Assembly: GCA_045105115.1 (NCBI GenBank)
Contig: JBGCDE010000173.1
Location: 1-41,931 of the forward strand
Source of the DNA: JAUIET01 sp045105115
GTDB lineage: Bacteria; Pseudomonadota; Gammaproteobacteria; Pseudomonadales; JAUIET01
Direction of reading: 5' to 3'
Length of the DNA stretch: 41,931 bases
Shown piece after piece: positions 17,786 to 25,540 of this stretch (its first letter is position 1; every line of letters begins with the position of its first letter). The position numbers and the translations under genes were made by a program. The notes below the pieces were generated by a model. That model did no database searches. It was given only the letters and a program-made list of their open reading frames with translations, and had not been told where the DNA came from.

Positions 17786-17882
17786 TATGCACGGCTCGGA
17801 GGGCACAGGCAGAAGCAATAGCGCAGGTGCCTTCCATAACTCCAATCCGAAAAATCATTTAACCAAGTCAAAGGGAATCACC

Positions 17883-18368
17883 ATGGCCGCAAAGAAATCC
17901 GCAAAAAAGAAGGTAAGCAAGGCGAAAGCCAAGCCAGCCGCGAAGAAAAAAGCAGCTCCTAAGAAAGCAGCTCCTAAGAAAGCCGCTAAGAAGGCAGCTC
18001 CTAAGAAGGCAGCAGCGAAGAAAGCAGCGCCTAAGAAGGCAAACACTTCTGCAATCTCAACTCGTTACAGCAAAACTCAAATTCTGGGTGATATTGCTGA
18101 AGCAACTGATCTGTCCAAGAGCCAGGTTGGTGCGGTAATGGACGAACTGAGCAGCTTGATTGAGCGTCACATCAAGAAGCGCGGCGCAGGCGAATTTGCT
18201 TTACCTGGCCTGTTGAAGATCAAGACGGTCAAGAAACCAGCTCGCAAGGCGCGTAAGAACGTTCCAAATCCGTTCCGCCCAGGCGAAACTATGGACGTGG
18301 CGGCCAAGCCAGCCAGCACTACTGTTAAGGTAGTTGCTCTGAAGAAACTGAAGGAAATGGTCAAGTAA
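17883..18368 (+). CDS. HU/IHF-family DNA-binding protein with a histone-H1-like N-terminal tail
   Basis: This 161-residue protein combines two parts. Residues 1 to about 54 are almost only Lys, Ala and Pro, with repeats of AAPKK or AAKK resembling eukaryotic H1 tails and bacterial AlgP-like tails. Residues from about 58 on form an HU-type domain: an N-terminal helix pair (YSKTQILGDIAEATDLSKSQVGAVMDEL), the strand FALPGLLKIKTVKKPARKARK, the DNA-grasping arm with NPFRPGETMDVAAKPAS, and a closing helix. It should bind DNA without strong sequence preference and compact the nucleoid; the tail would add charge-driven contacts. The ATG at 17883 has GGGA six bases upstream; earlier in-frame codons give a sequence unlike the family. 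It is monocistronic and ends in a strong terminator. Confidence 0.9.
   Translation: MAAKKSAKKKVSKAKAKPAAKKKAAPKKAAPKKAAKKAAPKKAAAKKAAPKKANTSAISTRYSKTQILGDIAEATDLSKSQVGAVMDELSSLIERHIKKRGAGEFALPGLLKIKTVKKPARKARKNVPNPFRPGETMDVAAKPASTTVKVVALKKLKEMVK
17952..18041 (+). repeat. Degenerate 15-base tandem repeats encoding AAPKK
   Basis: The unit GCAGCTCCTAAGAAA (Ala-Ala-Pro-Lys-Lys) occurs twice perfectly at 17952-17966 and 17967-17981. Diverged copies continue to 18041 within the HU-like gene's tail, some without the proline codon. Such tracts can gain or lose units by slippage while keeping the frame, because the unit is 15 bases. Confidence 0.8.
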
Positions 18369-18386
18369 GACCCAACCTTTGGTGAG

Positions 18387-18412
18387 AAGGGCCGCCTAGT
18401 GCGGCCCTTTTT
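18387..18412 (+). terminator. Intrinsic terminator of the HU-like gene
   Basis: AAGGGCCGC (18387-18395) pairs perfectly with GCGGCCCTT (18401-18409) around a five-base loop. A T-run (18408-18412) overlaps and follows. It sits 18 bases after the stop codon. This is a textbook Rho-independent terminator. Confidence 0.95.
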
Positions 18413-18472
18413 GTTTGTGCTGTATGAGGCCTTTCTACAACAGACAGTATAGAATTACCGAATTGGGAGCCC

Positions 18473-18584
18473 GGCGACAACTTGAGCTTGAATTTCCTAG
18501 ACTCGCCGTAAACCCATCCTTGGGGGCTCGTTGAAAAGGTCCCTCTTTTCAACGGTCTAGGAAATTCAAGCTCAAGCTGCCGCC
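18473..18584. repeat. 112-base palindromic element between the HU gene and proS
   Basis: The arms at 18481-18501 and 18556-18576 are perfect 21-base inverted repeats. Pairing continues outward to 18473 and 18584 with two mismatches. Between the arms is a second hairpin with 10-base perfect arms (CGTTGAAAAG at 18529-18538 and CTTTTCAACG at 18545-18554) and a six-base loop. Left of it lies a segment with CCCATCCTTGGGGGCTCG. No protein is encoded. It lies outside the upstream terminator and 50 bases before the proS ATG. The structure suits a REP/MITE-like mobile palindrome or a structured RNA leader. Which of these it is cannot be decided from one copy. Confidence 0.85.
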
Positions 18585-18634
18585 TCAGTGCCATATTCAA
18601 ATTTGTATTTTTCATTAAGTTATAGCGAGGACCC

Positions 18635-20341
18635 ATGCGCGCTAGCCAGTTTCTGATAGCAACTCTTAAAGAAGACCCCACCGATGCAGAGGTGGTCAGT
18701 CATAAGTTAATGCTGCGAGCGGGCTTGATCCGCAAGTTGGCCAGTGGCCTTTACAGCTGGCTACCTATGGGATTGAAAATTGTGCGTAAAGTGGAAGCCG
18801 TCGTTCGCGAAGAGATGAACGCCAGCGGTGCGCAAGAGGTACTGATGCCTGTAGTGCAACCAGGCGAGCTTTGGCAGGAGAGTAAACGCTGGGAAGAATA
18901 CGGTAAAGAGCTGCTACGTATTCACGACCGACATGATCGTGAGTTCTGCTTAGGACCTACTCACGAAGAAGTAATCACCGACATAGTTCGCAACGAAATC
19001 CACAGCTATAAACAGCTACCGGTTAATTTCTATCAGATCCAGACCAAATTCAGGGACGAAATTCGCCCGCGCTTCGGTGTAATGCGCGCACGCGAGTTTT
19101 GCATGAAAGATGCTTACTCGTTTCATGTTGATCAGGAATCACTGAAAGCCACATACGATGTGATGTACGACACTTACAGCCGTATATTCGATCGCTTGCA
19201 ATTGGATTACCGGGCGGTGATTGCAGACAACGGCAGTATCGGCGGTGAAGGCTCGCACGAATTCCACGTATTGGCCGAATCAGGTGAAGACATTATCGCG
19301 TTTAGCGATACCGGTGCGTATGCGGCTAATTTGGAAAAAGCCGAAGCCCTGCCAGAACAAGCCACCGATGCAGAACTGCTTGAGTTGCAGGCCGTGGATA
19401 CCGGTGATGCAAAGACCATCCAAACTGTTTCTGACCACCTCAATCTGAGCCCGGATCAAACGGTTAAGACCATGATAGTGCACGGTGAAGGTGATGAACT
19501 GGTCGCTTTGGTGTTGCGCGGCGATCATCAGCTCAATGAAATTAAAGCGGCGCAACAAGAAGGTGTGGCGCAACCGCTGCAAATGGCCACCGAAGATGAA
19601 ATTTTGGCTAAAACCGGCTTGAGTATTGGTACGCTGGGGCCGAAAGACTTGGGGCTACGCTTAATCGTGGACCGCGCGGCTGCTGTTCTCAGTAATTTCT
19701 GTTGCGGTGCTAATAGCCCGAAAACGCACTATATCAATTGCAACTGGGGCAGAGACGCCAACGCCGAAAGCCAGGCTGATATTCGCAACGTTGTTGATGG
19801 TGACCCTTCGCCGGATGGGAACGGGCAGTTAGCGCTTAAACGCGGTATTGAAGTGGGTCATATCTTCCAACTTGGCACGAAATACAGTGATGCTATGGAC
19901 GCCAGCGTTCTGGACAGTAACGGTAAGCAACGCAAAATGAGTATGGGATGTTATGGCATAGGCATTACCAGAATTGTGGCTGCTGCGATTGAGCAGAATC
20001 ACGACGATCAAGGCATTATCTGGCCAGATGCTCTGGCGCCTTTTACTCTGGCGATTGTTCCATTGAACATGCACAAATCAGAAGCGGTACGCGAGCTGGC
20101 CGAAAGTCTTTACTCTCAATTGCGCTCAGAAGGAATCGACGTATTGCTAGACGACAGACAAGAGCGCCCCGGGGTCAAATTTGCTGAGTTAGAATTGATC
20201 GGAATTCCACACAGAGTGGTTATTGGCGAGCGCAGCTTGAAGAACAACGAAATCGAATACAAGGCGCGCGACGGGCAAGACGCCGAGTTACTGCCCATTG
20301 AAGGCGCTGCAACCGCGATTAGCAGCAAGATTCGCGCGTAG
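18635..20341 (+). CDS. proS: Prolyl-tRNA synthetase
   Basis: ProRS charges tRNA-Pro. The 568-residue protein has the bacterial architecture: class II motif 1 and 2 regions (MRASQFLIATLKEDP, then FRDEIRPRFGVMRAREFCMKDAYSFH), an inserted YbaK-like editing domain (about 225-390) that clears misacylated alanine, motif 3 (GCYGIGITRIVAAAIEQ), and a C-terminal anticodon-binding domain with DDRQERPGVKFAELELIGIPHRVVIGE. The length is close to E. coli ProRS. ATG at 18635 has GAGGA just upstream. The preceding palindromic element would be in its leader if transcription starts upstream of it. Confidence 0.97.
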   Translation: MRASQFLIATLKEDPTDAEVVSHKLMLRAGLIRKLASGLYSWLPMGLKIVRKVEAVVREEMNASGAQEVLMPVVQPGELWQESKRWEEYGKELLRIHDRHDREFCLGPTHEEVITDIVRNEIHSYKQLPVNFYQIQTKFRDEIRPRFGVMRAREFCMKDAYSFHVDQESLKATYDVMYDTYSRIFDRLQLDYRAVIADNGSIGGEGSHEFHVLAESGEDIIAFSDTGAYAANLEKAEALPEQATDAELLELQAVDTGDAKTIQTVSDHLNLSPDQTVKTMIVHGEGDELVALVLRGDHQLNEIKAAQQEGVAQPLQMATEDEILAKTGLSIGTLGPKDLGLRLIVDRAAAVLSNFCCGANSPKTHYINCNWGRDANAESQADIRNVVDGDPSPDGNGQLALKRGIEVGHIFQLGTKYSDAMDASVLDSNGKQRKMSMGCYGIGITRIVAAAIEQNHDDQGIIWPDALAPFTLAIVPLNMHKSEAVRELAESLYSQLRSEGIDVLLDDRQERPGVKFAELELIGIPHRVVIGERSLKNNEIEYKARDGQDAELLPIEGAATAISSKIRA

Positions 20342-20368
20342 CAGGCCATCGCCAACTACACTGTAAGC

Positions 20369-20959
20369 GTGAATATCGTGATAAATCATTTTGTAGCGTG
20401 CGTGCTTATGGCTTTGTTGGCATGGCCAGCGGTGGCCGAGCGTTCTTTACAGCCAGACCCGGAACTACGCGCCTACCTGAAAACGGCTATTGCTGAGGCC
20501 AGCAGTTTCAAAGATAGATTTGACGCTGAAGTTTGGCTAGTGGCGTCATCCGAGCCTTTAAAACGCTACGTGGATGACGCAGAAGAACGATTGAGCTTGC
20601 TGAGAAGCATTCACGCCGCTGCAACAGCTACTGACTTGCAACCCGACCTGGTACTTGCATTAATCGAAGTGGAAAGTGCATTTGATCGTTATGCTGTGAG
20701 CCGCGTTGGCGCACAAGGTTTGATGCAAGTAATGCCGTTCTGGAAAAAAGAAATAGGCCGACCCGATGACAATCTGACTGACCTGGAAACCAATCTTAGA
20801 TACGGCTGCTACATACTGAAGTTTTATCTCAACAAAGAAAAAGGCAATCTGACACGGGCGCTAGCGCGATATAACGGCAGCCTGGGCAAAACGTGGTATC
20901 CAGAACGGGTAATGGTGAAGTGGAAGCGGCACTGGGGTGTGGCCAGCACCAGTTATTAG
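20369..20959 (+). CDS. Lytic transglycosylase (SLT domain)
   Basis: This 196-residue exported protein has a signal peptide (cleavage near WPAVAE) and a soluble lytic transglycosylase domain (about 85-190). The motif ALIEVESAFDRYAVSRVGAQGLMQVMPFW carries the catalytic Glu102 and the GLMQVMP signature, and ALARYNGSLGKTWYPERV is the family's C-terminal motif. It cleaves peptidoglycan glycan strands to 1,6-anhydro-muropeptides in the periplasm. No lipobox is present, so it is probably soluble. It starts with GTG at 20369, 28 bases after proS; the ribosome binding site is weak, and co-transcription with proS is likely. Confidence 0.9.
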   Translation: MNIVINHFVACVLMALLAWPAVAERSLQPDPELRAYLKTAIAEASSFKDRFDAEVWLVASSEPLKRYVDDAEERLSLLRSIHAAATATDLQPDLVLALIEVESAFDRYAVSRVGAQGLMQVMPFWKKEIGRPDDNLTDLETNLRYGCYILKFYLNKEKGNLTRALARYNGSLGKTWYPERVMVKWKRHWGVASTSY

Positions 20960-20969
20960 AGGCACACTG

Positions 20970-21614
20970 TTAACTGCCGGTTGCCCCCTGAACCGAGCCA
21001 AAATCGATACCCAGTGCGTTCCAGTCCATCAACATATGAGTTAGCTCAACGGCTTGTCTGTGCAACTCTTTCAGCTCGTTACGATCATCATTAGCGGCAA
21101 CATCTTTCACATCGTGCAGTCGCGCAAAAAACGAGTGGTGTGGAAACTGAATTCTGTTTTTTTCCAAACGCCAGCGCGCGCGCTGATTGTGCAAGCGATA
21201 AAAGAGCAACTTACTGGCGATAGAAATCTGCGAGAAGTCGTCAAGATCACCGAGACATGTAGCATCAAAGGCCAGCACCAAAGTATCGCTGGTATTGCTG
21301 CGTGTTGCTGCAATATCTGCATTACGTTTGCTGCTCACAAAGAGCGACATGTCACCAAAAGTTTCCCCGGCTGGAAGGGTTCCAAGATAGTGGCCGTCAG
21401 CACGTACATCAACACTGCCGGTCACAATAAAATACAGCAAGCTCGCACTGTCACCCTGACGCAGAATTTGTTCGCCAGGTGTAATCGAATGCAATTCACA
21501 GTGCGCGATCAGTGACTCAAATTGAGACCTGTCTTGCTCTATCAAACAGGCGAAAAAAGGAACACGCAGCGCTGCGGCTTGCAAGGAGTCTTGTTCTTTG
21601 TGCAGGGTGTGCAT
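20970..21614 (-). CDS. Cyclic-nucleotide-binding-fold (CAP_ED) protein
   Basis: This 214-residue protein has one CAP-type beta-barrel domain (about 18-135), shown by ITPGEQILRQGDSASLLYFIVTGSVDV and LPAGETFGDMSLFVSSKRNADIAAT. In canonical cyclic-nucleotide sites the loop reads F-G-E then R-A/S; here it is F86-G87-D88 and R97-N98, so nucleotide binding is uncertain. No DNA-binding helix-turn-helix follows. The remaining 80 residues are helical (DVKDVAANDDRNELKELHRQAVELTHML). It is therefore a stand-alone sensor or structural domain rather than a Crp-like regulator. It converges on the lytic transglycosylase gene with a 10-base gap. Confidence 0.75.
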   Translation of the reverse strand: MHTLHKEQDSLQAAALRVPFFACLIEQDRSQFESLIAHCELHSITPGEQILRQGDSASLLYFIVTGSVDVRADGHYLGTLPAGETFGDMSLFVSSKRNADIAATRSNTSDTLVLAFDATCLGDLDDFSQISIASKLLFYRLHNQRARWRLEKNRIQFPHHSFFARLHDVKDVAANDDRNELKELHRQAVELTHMLMDWNALGIDFGSVQGATGS

Positions 21615-21920
21615 ACCCAGTGCTCTCAGGCGATTACACCTTAAGTATGGTCACAAAATAAACAATACGTTGAGTATTTGATCACATTTTTCAACATGCA
21701 TTGAATCGCTTATCGCGCGCGAGCAGCGTAAGCATGCTTCAATACTCTGCAAAGCGGCAAACCTGCTGCTAGCACTGTAAATACAGGAGCCGCATGCTCT
21801 ATACTTACACGATAAGAGGCGTTTGGCAGTGAGCCAGCAAACACGCCATAATATGTTACCCGCAGATTGGGTCACCCGCAGAATTGGAACTCGCTACCGG
21901 TGTTACTGAATAGATTCGCA
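21615..21920. other. Divergent intergenic region with possible short leader ORF
   Basis: This 306-base gap separates the CAP_ED gene (minus) from the CHI-like/TonB gene (plus). It holds TATACT at 21800-21805, a possible -10 without a good -35. A short open frame, GTG at 21829 to TGA at 21909 (26 residues), has AAGAGG nine bases upstream of its GTG. CTGTAAATACAG at about 21775 is a small palindrome. I see no terminator, RNA gene or transposon end. Part of the gap could be coding if the downstream gene begins at an in-frame TTG at 21867. Confidence 0.4.
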
Positions 21921-23063
21921 ATGGACGCCGGCCACACTGCATCAAGGTCCTTGCTTGCAACGCTTTCTATCGTATTTCTATCTCTGTTCTTGCAGACCGC
22001 AACAACACACGCCCAAGAGCTGCAGCTGAATGGAATCGCTATTCATTCCGAGTTGCGTAAAGATTTCTATATTGCTGCACTTTACACCTCGGTGCCAAAA
22101 AACAGTGCGCAAGAGCTACTCAATTCCGAGCAAGATCGGCGCATGGTTCTGCGAATACTGGCATCAAGATGGTCTGCGCGTAGCTTTGACCAACATTGGA
22201 CACAGTCCATTTTGATCAACAACGATCCTGAGGATCTTTCTGATCTCGCCGACACAATTCTTGACTTTACGGGTTCACTGGGTGGCAAGCTGGTCAGCGG
22301 CGATGAAATAATAATCGATAGCCCATTAGGCAAACCTCTAACGCTTTCAGCAAATGGCGTGGAATTATTGCAGCTAGCAGACCCGGTACAGAGCAATGCG
22401 TTTTTTAATTTGTTGCTGAACTCCTGGATTGGTGCCCGCCCCCCTTCATCAAACTTTAAAAGAGACATTCTTCAAGCGCCCGCCGACGCTGGTGATTTAT
22501 TAGCAATATTTGAAGGTTTGACGCCGGCAAATGACCGCGTTGCTGCTATTCAAGCGTGGTCAACCGAAGAAACCCAGCAAGCTGAACCCGAGCCAGAAGT
22601 TGCGCCAGCCACCGCGCAAACGACACAGCCGCGCGGGCCTACTCCGCAACAGCTAGCCGCCGCTAAAGCTAAAGCGGCCAAAGAGGCCGCGGCTGCAGCA
22701 GCGGCTGCGGAGGCTGAACGATTGGCAGAAGAAGCACGGCTTGCTAAAGAAGTGGAAGAATTGGCAGCCGGTCTTACTTTGCTGTACCGCTCAAACGTGA
22801 TGAAGCTTATTTACTCTCGCGTGGTGTATCCGGGTCGCGCCATTGACCGTGTTCAAGAGGGCACGGTTCAACTAAAGGTACGCCTTGAGAAAAATGGCAA
22901 TTTGATTGAAGCATCACTTGCCCAAGAGTCGAAATACTCCTTACTCAACAAAGCCGCACTCAGAGCCGTGCAAGACGCCGCTCCGTTCCCTGCAGCGCCA
23001 GAAAAACTGGCAGATGAAGAATTAGAGCTCGTAATCCCGATTCGCTTTCAGATACCGGGCTAA
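21921..23063 (+). CDS. Chalcone-isomerase-like/TonB C-terminal fusion protein
   Basis: This 380-residue exported protein fuses two domains. After a signal peptide (cleavage near TTHAQ) residues 32 to about 205 resemble the bacterial chalcone-isomerase-like family, normally a stand-alone secreted protein of about 190 residues: LNGIAIHSELRKDFYIAALYTSV, the SWSARSFDQHW region, and a GD.I.ID strand. A Pro/Glu then Ala/Lys/Glu-rich helical linker follows (about 217-283). The last 95 residues match the TonB C-terminal pattern (YSRVVYPGRAIDRVQEGTVQL, LEKNGNLIEASLAQES, AVQDAAPFP, IPIRFQI). No transmembrane anchor is seen beyond the signal, unlike true TonB or TolA. The ATG at 21921 has no clear ribosome binding site, and an in-frame TTG at 21867 is an alternative. 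Function is unknown. Confidence 0.75.
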   Translation: MDAGHTASRSLLATLSIVFLSLFLQTATTHAQELQLNGIAIHSELRKDFYIAALYTSVPKNSAQELLNSEQDRRMVLRILASRWSARSFDQHWTQSILINNDPEDLSDLADTILDFTGSLGGKLVSGDEIIIDSPLGKPLTLSANGVELLQLADPVQSNAFFNLLLNSWIGARPPSSNFKRDILQAPADAGDLLAIFEGLTPANDRVAAIQAWSTEETQQAEPEPEVAPATAQTTQPRGPTPQQLAAAKAKAAKEAAAAAAAAEAERLAEEARLAKEVEELAAGLTLLYRSNVMKLIYSRVVYPGRAIDRVQEGTVQLKVRLEKNGNLIEASLAQESKYSLLNKAALRAVQDAAPFPAAPEKLADEELELVIPIRFQIPG

Positions 23064-23123
23064 ATCAATATTCTGAGTTACAATAGCGCCTGACCTGAAC
23101 TCACCGTCAGCTTAATTGTCATA

Positions 23124-24005
23124 GTGCTGAATATCAAAATTTGCTCTCTCACCGTGTATCAATCTCTTAAAATTTTCGCAATTGGCATCGTTGTTACAAC
23201 GCTGACGGCCTGCAGTAGCCTAATAAGCTCTCAAACCAGTAAATTGGCGGATGGTCTCACCAACGCTGTTTTGAACTCAGAAGATCTCGAAACAGTCGCG
23301 CAAGGTGCCCCCGCTTATTTATTGTTAATTGATGGTTTGATTGAGAGTGCGCCAGATGATGCCAGCCTGTTAACCACCGGTGCCAAGTTAAACGGCGCTT
23401 ACGCAGCGGCATTCGTAGACGATGATGCACGCAGTAAAGCGATGAACCAGAAGGCGCTGAATTACGCAAAAGGTGCTGCCTGCAGTCAAAACGCGTCACT
23501 GTGCAACGTACAAACCATCGAATTTCAGGTGCTGGAGAAAGCAGTTCTTGAAGCCACCTCTATTGAGCCCTTGTACGTGCTGGGTGTTGCCTGGCTGGGC
23601 TGGCTGCAGGCGCACAGCGATGACTGGAATGCCATAGCGCAATTATCGCGCGCGAAACTGCTGCTGGACAGAGTAGTGGAATTGGACGGGGCCCACGATG
23701 GCGGTAACGCCCACTTGTATTTAGGTGGCATCGCAACCCTGTTGCCGCCCGCTATGGGAGGCCAGCCTGAACTAGGTAAACAACACTTTGAAACAGCCAT
23801 CGCATTATCCGAAGGCAAGAACTTGCTGGCCAAAGTGATCTATGCACAGCAGTATGCACGTTTGGTGTTTGATCAGGATTTGCATGACCGCTTGCTAAAC
23901 GAAGTATTGACCAGTGACCCTCAGGTGCCGGGTCTTACATTGTCGAATCTGGCGGCAAAACAACAAGCCCAGGTCTTACTAGACGAGTCCGCGGAGTATT
24001 TTTAA
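23124..24005 (+). CDS. TatT-like lipoprotein of a TPR-associated TRAP transporter
   Basis: This 293-residue lipoprotein (lipobox LTAC, Cys30) matches the TRAP transporter T-component family. It is all-helical with TPR-like repeats, starting with a helix containing GAPAYLLLIDGLIESAPDDASLL and continuing through GAKLNGAYAAAFVDDD, CSQNASLC and YLGGIATLLPPAMGGQPELGKQHFETAIAL. The known relative TatT of Treponema forms a trimer that docks TRAP binding proteins and is thought to help handle hydrophobic ligands. The gene ends exactly where the binding-protein gene begins (stop at 24003-24005, ATG at 24006). It starts with GTG at 23124; no ribosome binding site is visible. Confidence 0.85.
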   Translation: MLNIKICSLTVYQSLKIFAIGIVVTTLTACSSLISSQTSKLADGLTNAVLNSEDLETVAQGAPAYLLLIDGLIESAPDDASLLTTGAKLNGAYAAAFVDDDARSKAMNQKALNYAKGAACSQNASLCNVQTIEFQVLEKAVLEATSIEPLYVLGVAWLGWLQAHSDDWNAIAQLSRAKLLLDRVVELDGAHDGGNAHLYLGGIATLLPPAMGGQPELGKQHFETAIALSEGKNLLAKVIYAQQYARLVFDQDLHDRLLNEVLTSDPQVPGLTLSNLAAKQQAQVLLDESAEYF

Positions 24006-25049
24006 ATGCGTATAAAACCTTTCCCTTTGCCTGTCGTGCTGGCACTGTTTTTTGTATTGTTCAGCCAAGCTGGATTCGCCAAAGTATTCAAAATTGCAAC
24101 GGTTTCCCCGGAAGGTTCTGGCTGGATGAAAACCATGCGCGCGGCCGGCAAAGACATTGAAGCCGCAACTGAAGGCCGGGTAAAGCTTAAGTTCTATCCC
24201 GGTGGCGTTATGGGTAACGATTCGGCAGTACTTAGAAAAATACGCATCCGACAATTGCATGGCGCCGCACTCACCGGTGGCAGCCTGCGCCAGTTCTACC
24301 CGGACGTTGAAGCCTATAGCTTGCCATTATTGTTCCGTAGCTTTGCAGAAGTTGATCACGTTCGACAGCAGATGGACAGCAAAATACTCAAAGGTATAGC
24401 TGACGGTGGCTTTGTTAGCTTTGGTATTGCCGAGGGTGGTCTTGCCTATGCAATGAGCGACACCCCGGTAACTCAGGTTGAACAATTGCGTGAGAAAAAA
24501 GTCTGGGCGCCGGCGAATGATAAAGCCGCATTGCAAGCCATGAAGGCTTTTGACATCAGCCCCTATCCTCTGGAGCTTTCCAACGTACTGGTGTCTCTGC
24601 AGACCGGCATGATCAACTCCGTCGCCACGTCACCCATCGCGGCCATCGCATTACAATGGCACACTCAGGTCAAATACATCAGTGATCTGCCCTTAATGTA
24701 TTTTTTCGCCACATTGGTGTTGGAGAAACGCGCTTTTGAAGGCCTTAGTGACGCTGACCAACAAGTGGTTAGCAAGCGCCTCGGGCAAAGCTTTGCGGAC
24801 ATTGACCTGCAGAACCGCAAAGACAACGAAAACGCATTCTCGGCACTTCAGCAACAAGGACTGAAGGTAGTCAACATTCCTGAAGCCGACCAGCAAGCCT
24901 GGTACCAACGCGCCGATACTGCCACCGCCAAAATCATTGACGATGGCTTGGTCAGCAGCGCTTTCTTTTCCGAAATGCAGCGCCTTCTGCAAGAGTTTCG
25001 CGCCCAGGGTACCAGTGACCCGGTTGCAGCAAACCAGTCACGCCAATAA
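24006..25049 (+). CDS. TRAP transporter substrate-binding protein (DctP/TatP-like)
   Basis: This 347-residue protein has a signal peptide ending AGFA before KVFKIATVSPEGSGW and the DctP fold: FYPGGVMGNDSAVLRKIRI, YSLPLLFRSFAEVDHV, and ALQTGMINSVATSP. In carboxylate-binding TRAP receptors the strand after the hinge carries an Arg in a G-K-K-I/L-R-V/T-P-like motif. Here that segment reads LREKKVWAPAND, so Trp replaces the Arg. That suggests a ligand other than a simple carboxylate, which fits TatT-coupled systems. It directly follows the TatT gene and overlaps the next gene by one base. The product is periplasmic. Confidence 0.9.
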   Translation: MRIKPFPLPVVLALFFVLFSQAGFAKVFKIATVSPEGSGWMKTMRAAGKDIEAATEGRVKLKFYPGGVMGNDSAVLRKIRIRQLHGAALTGGSLRQFYPDVEAYSLPLLFRSFAEVDHVRQQMDSKILKGIADGGFVSFGIAEGGLAYAMSDTPVTQVEQLREKKVWAPANDKAALQAMKAFDISPYPLELSNVLVSLQTGMINSVATSPIAAIALQWHTQVKYISDLPLMYFFATLVLEKRAFEGLSDADQQVVSKRLGQSFADIDLQNRKDNENAFSALQQQGLKVVNIPEADQQAWYQRADTATAKIIDDGLVSSAFFSEMQRLLQEFRAQGTSDPVAANQSRQ

Positions 25050-25540
25050 TGCTCCAACGCTTTGTTCGTTTATTGCATTGGCTTGAAAACGGATTACTGC
25101 TGGGGCTGATTCTGGGCGCAGTTTGCCTGGCAAGCACACAAATCATTCTGCGTAATTCAGGTGCCGATGCGCTGCTCTGGGCCGACCAGGCATTGAACAT
25201 ATTGGTATTGTGGATAGCTATGTCCGGCGCCTTGGTTGCCAGCCGGGAAAACAACCATATCGCCATTGATCTCATACAACACTATTTGCCAGAGAAGTGG
25301 TTAAAGGTAGTGACCAGCCTGACTCAATTTGCCACCGCCGCCGCCTGCGGCGTTGCCGCGTGGTTCGGGTATCACTTTGTACGCGAAGAAATGGAATACG
25401 GTGACATGGCCTTCCAGCAGATCCCCATGTGGTTATGCGAGGCCATCATTCCCTTCGCGCTGTTTATTATCAGCGTGCGTTACCTCAACTATGGGATTCG
25501 CTCGCTATTCAACGCTGCAACGAACGCGCCAGCCTCATGA
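25049..25540 (+). CDS. TRAP transporter small permease (DctQ family)
   Basis: This 163-residue inner-membrane protein has four predicted helices (about 12-33, 45-65, 85-110 and 128-150), as in DctQ/SiaQ. The conserved segment around LLWADQALNILVLWIAMSGALVA and the ENNHIAIDLI loop match the small permease family. It stabilises the large permease in sodium-driven uptake. ATG overlaps the binding-protein stop by one base, and its own stop overlaps the dctM start (ATGA), so the operon is translationally coupled. Confidence 0.92.
   Translation: MLQRFVRLLHWLENGLLLGLILGAVCLASTQIILRNSGADALLWADQALNILVLWIAMSGALVASRENNHIAIDLIQHYLPEKWLKVVTSLTQFATAAACGVAAWFGYHFVREEMEYGDMAFQQIPMWLCEAIIPFALFIISVRYLNYGIRSLFNAATNAPAS

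Noticed and set aside
17754..17882. Longer HU-like protein starting upstream of 17883
   Set aside because: The added residues are unlike any HU family member, whereas the ATG at 17883 has a ribosome binding site and starts the known MAAKK-type tail.
18473..18584. Insertion sequence
   Set aside because: There is no transposase frame within or next to the palindromic element; only the inverted repeats are seen.
21664..21690. CRP- or FNR-type site upstream of the CAP_ED gene
   Set aside because: A TGTGA half-site and TTGA/ATCAA pieces are present, but none has the correct spacing and the second half-site is poor.
21775..21786. CTGTAAATACAG as a LexA box
   Set aside because: LexA boxes of gammaproteobacteria have CTGT and ACAG separated by eight bases; here they are only four apart.
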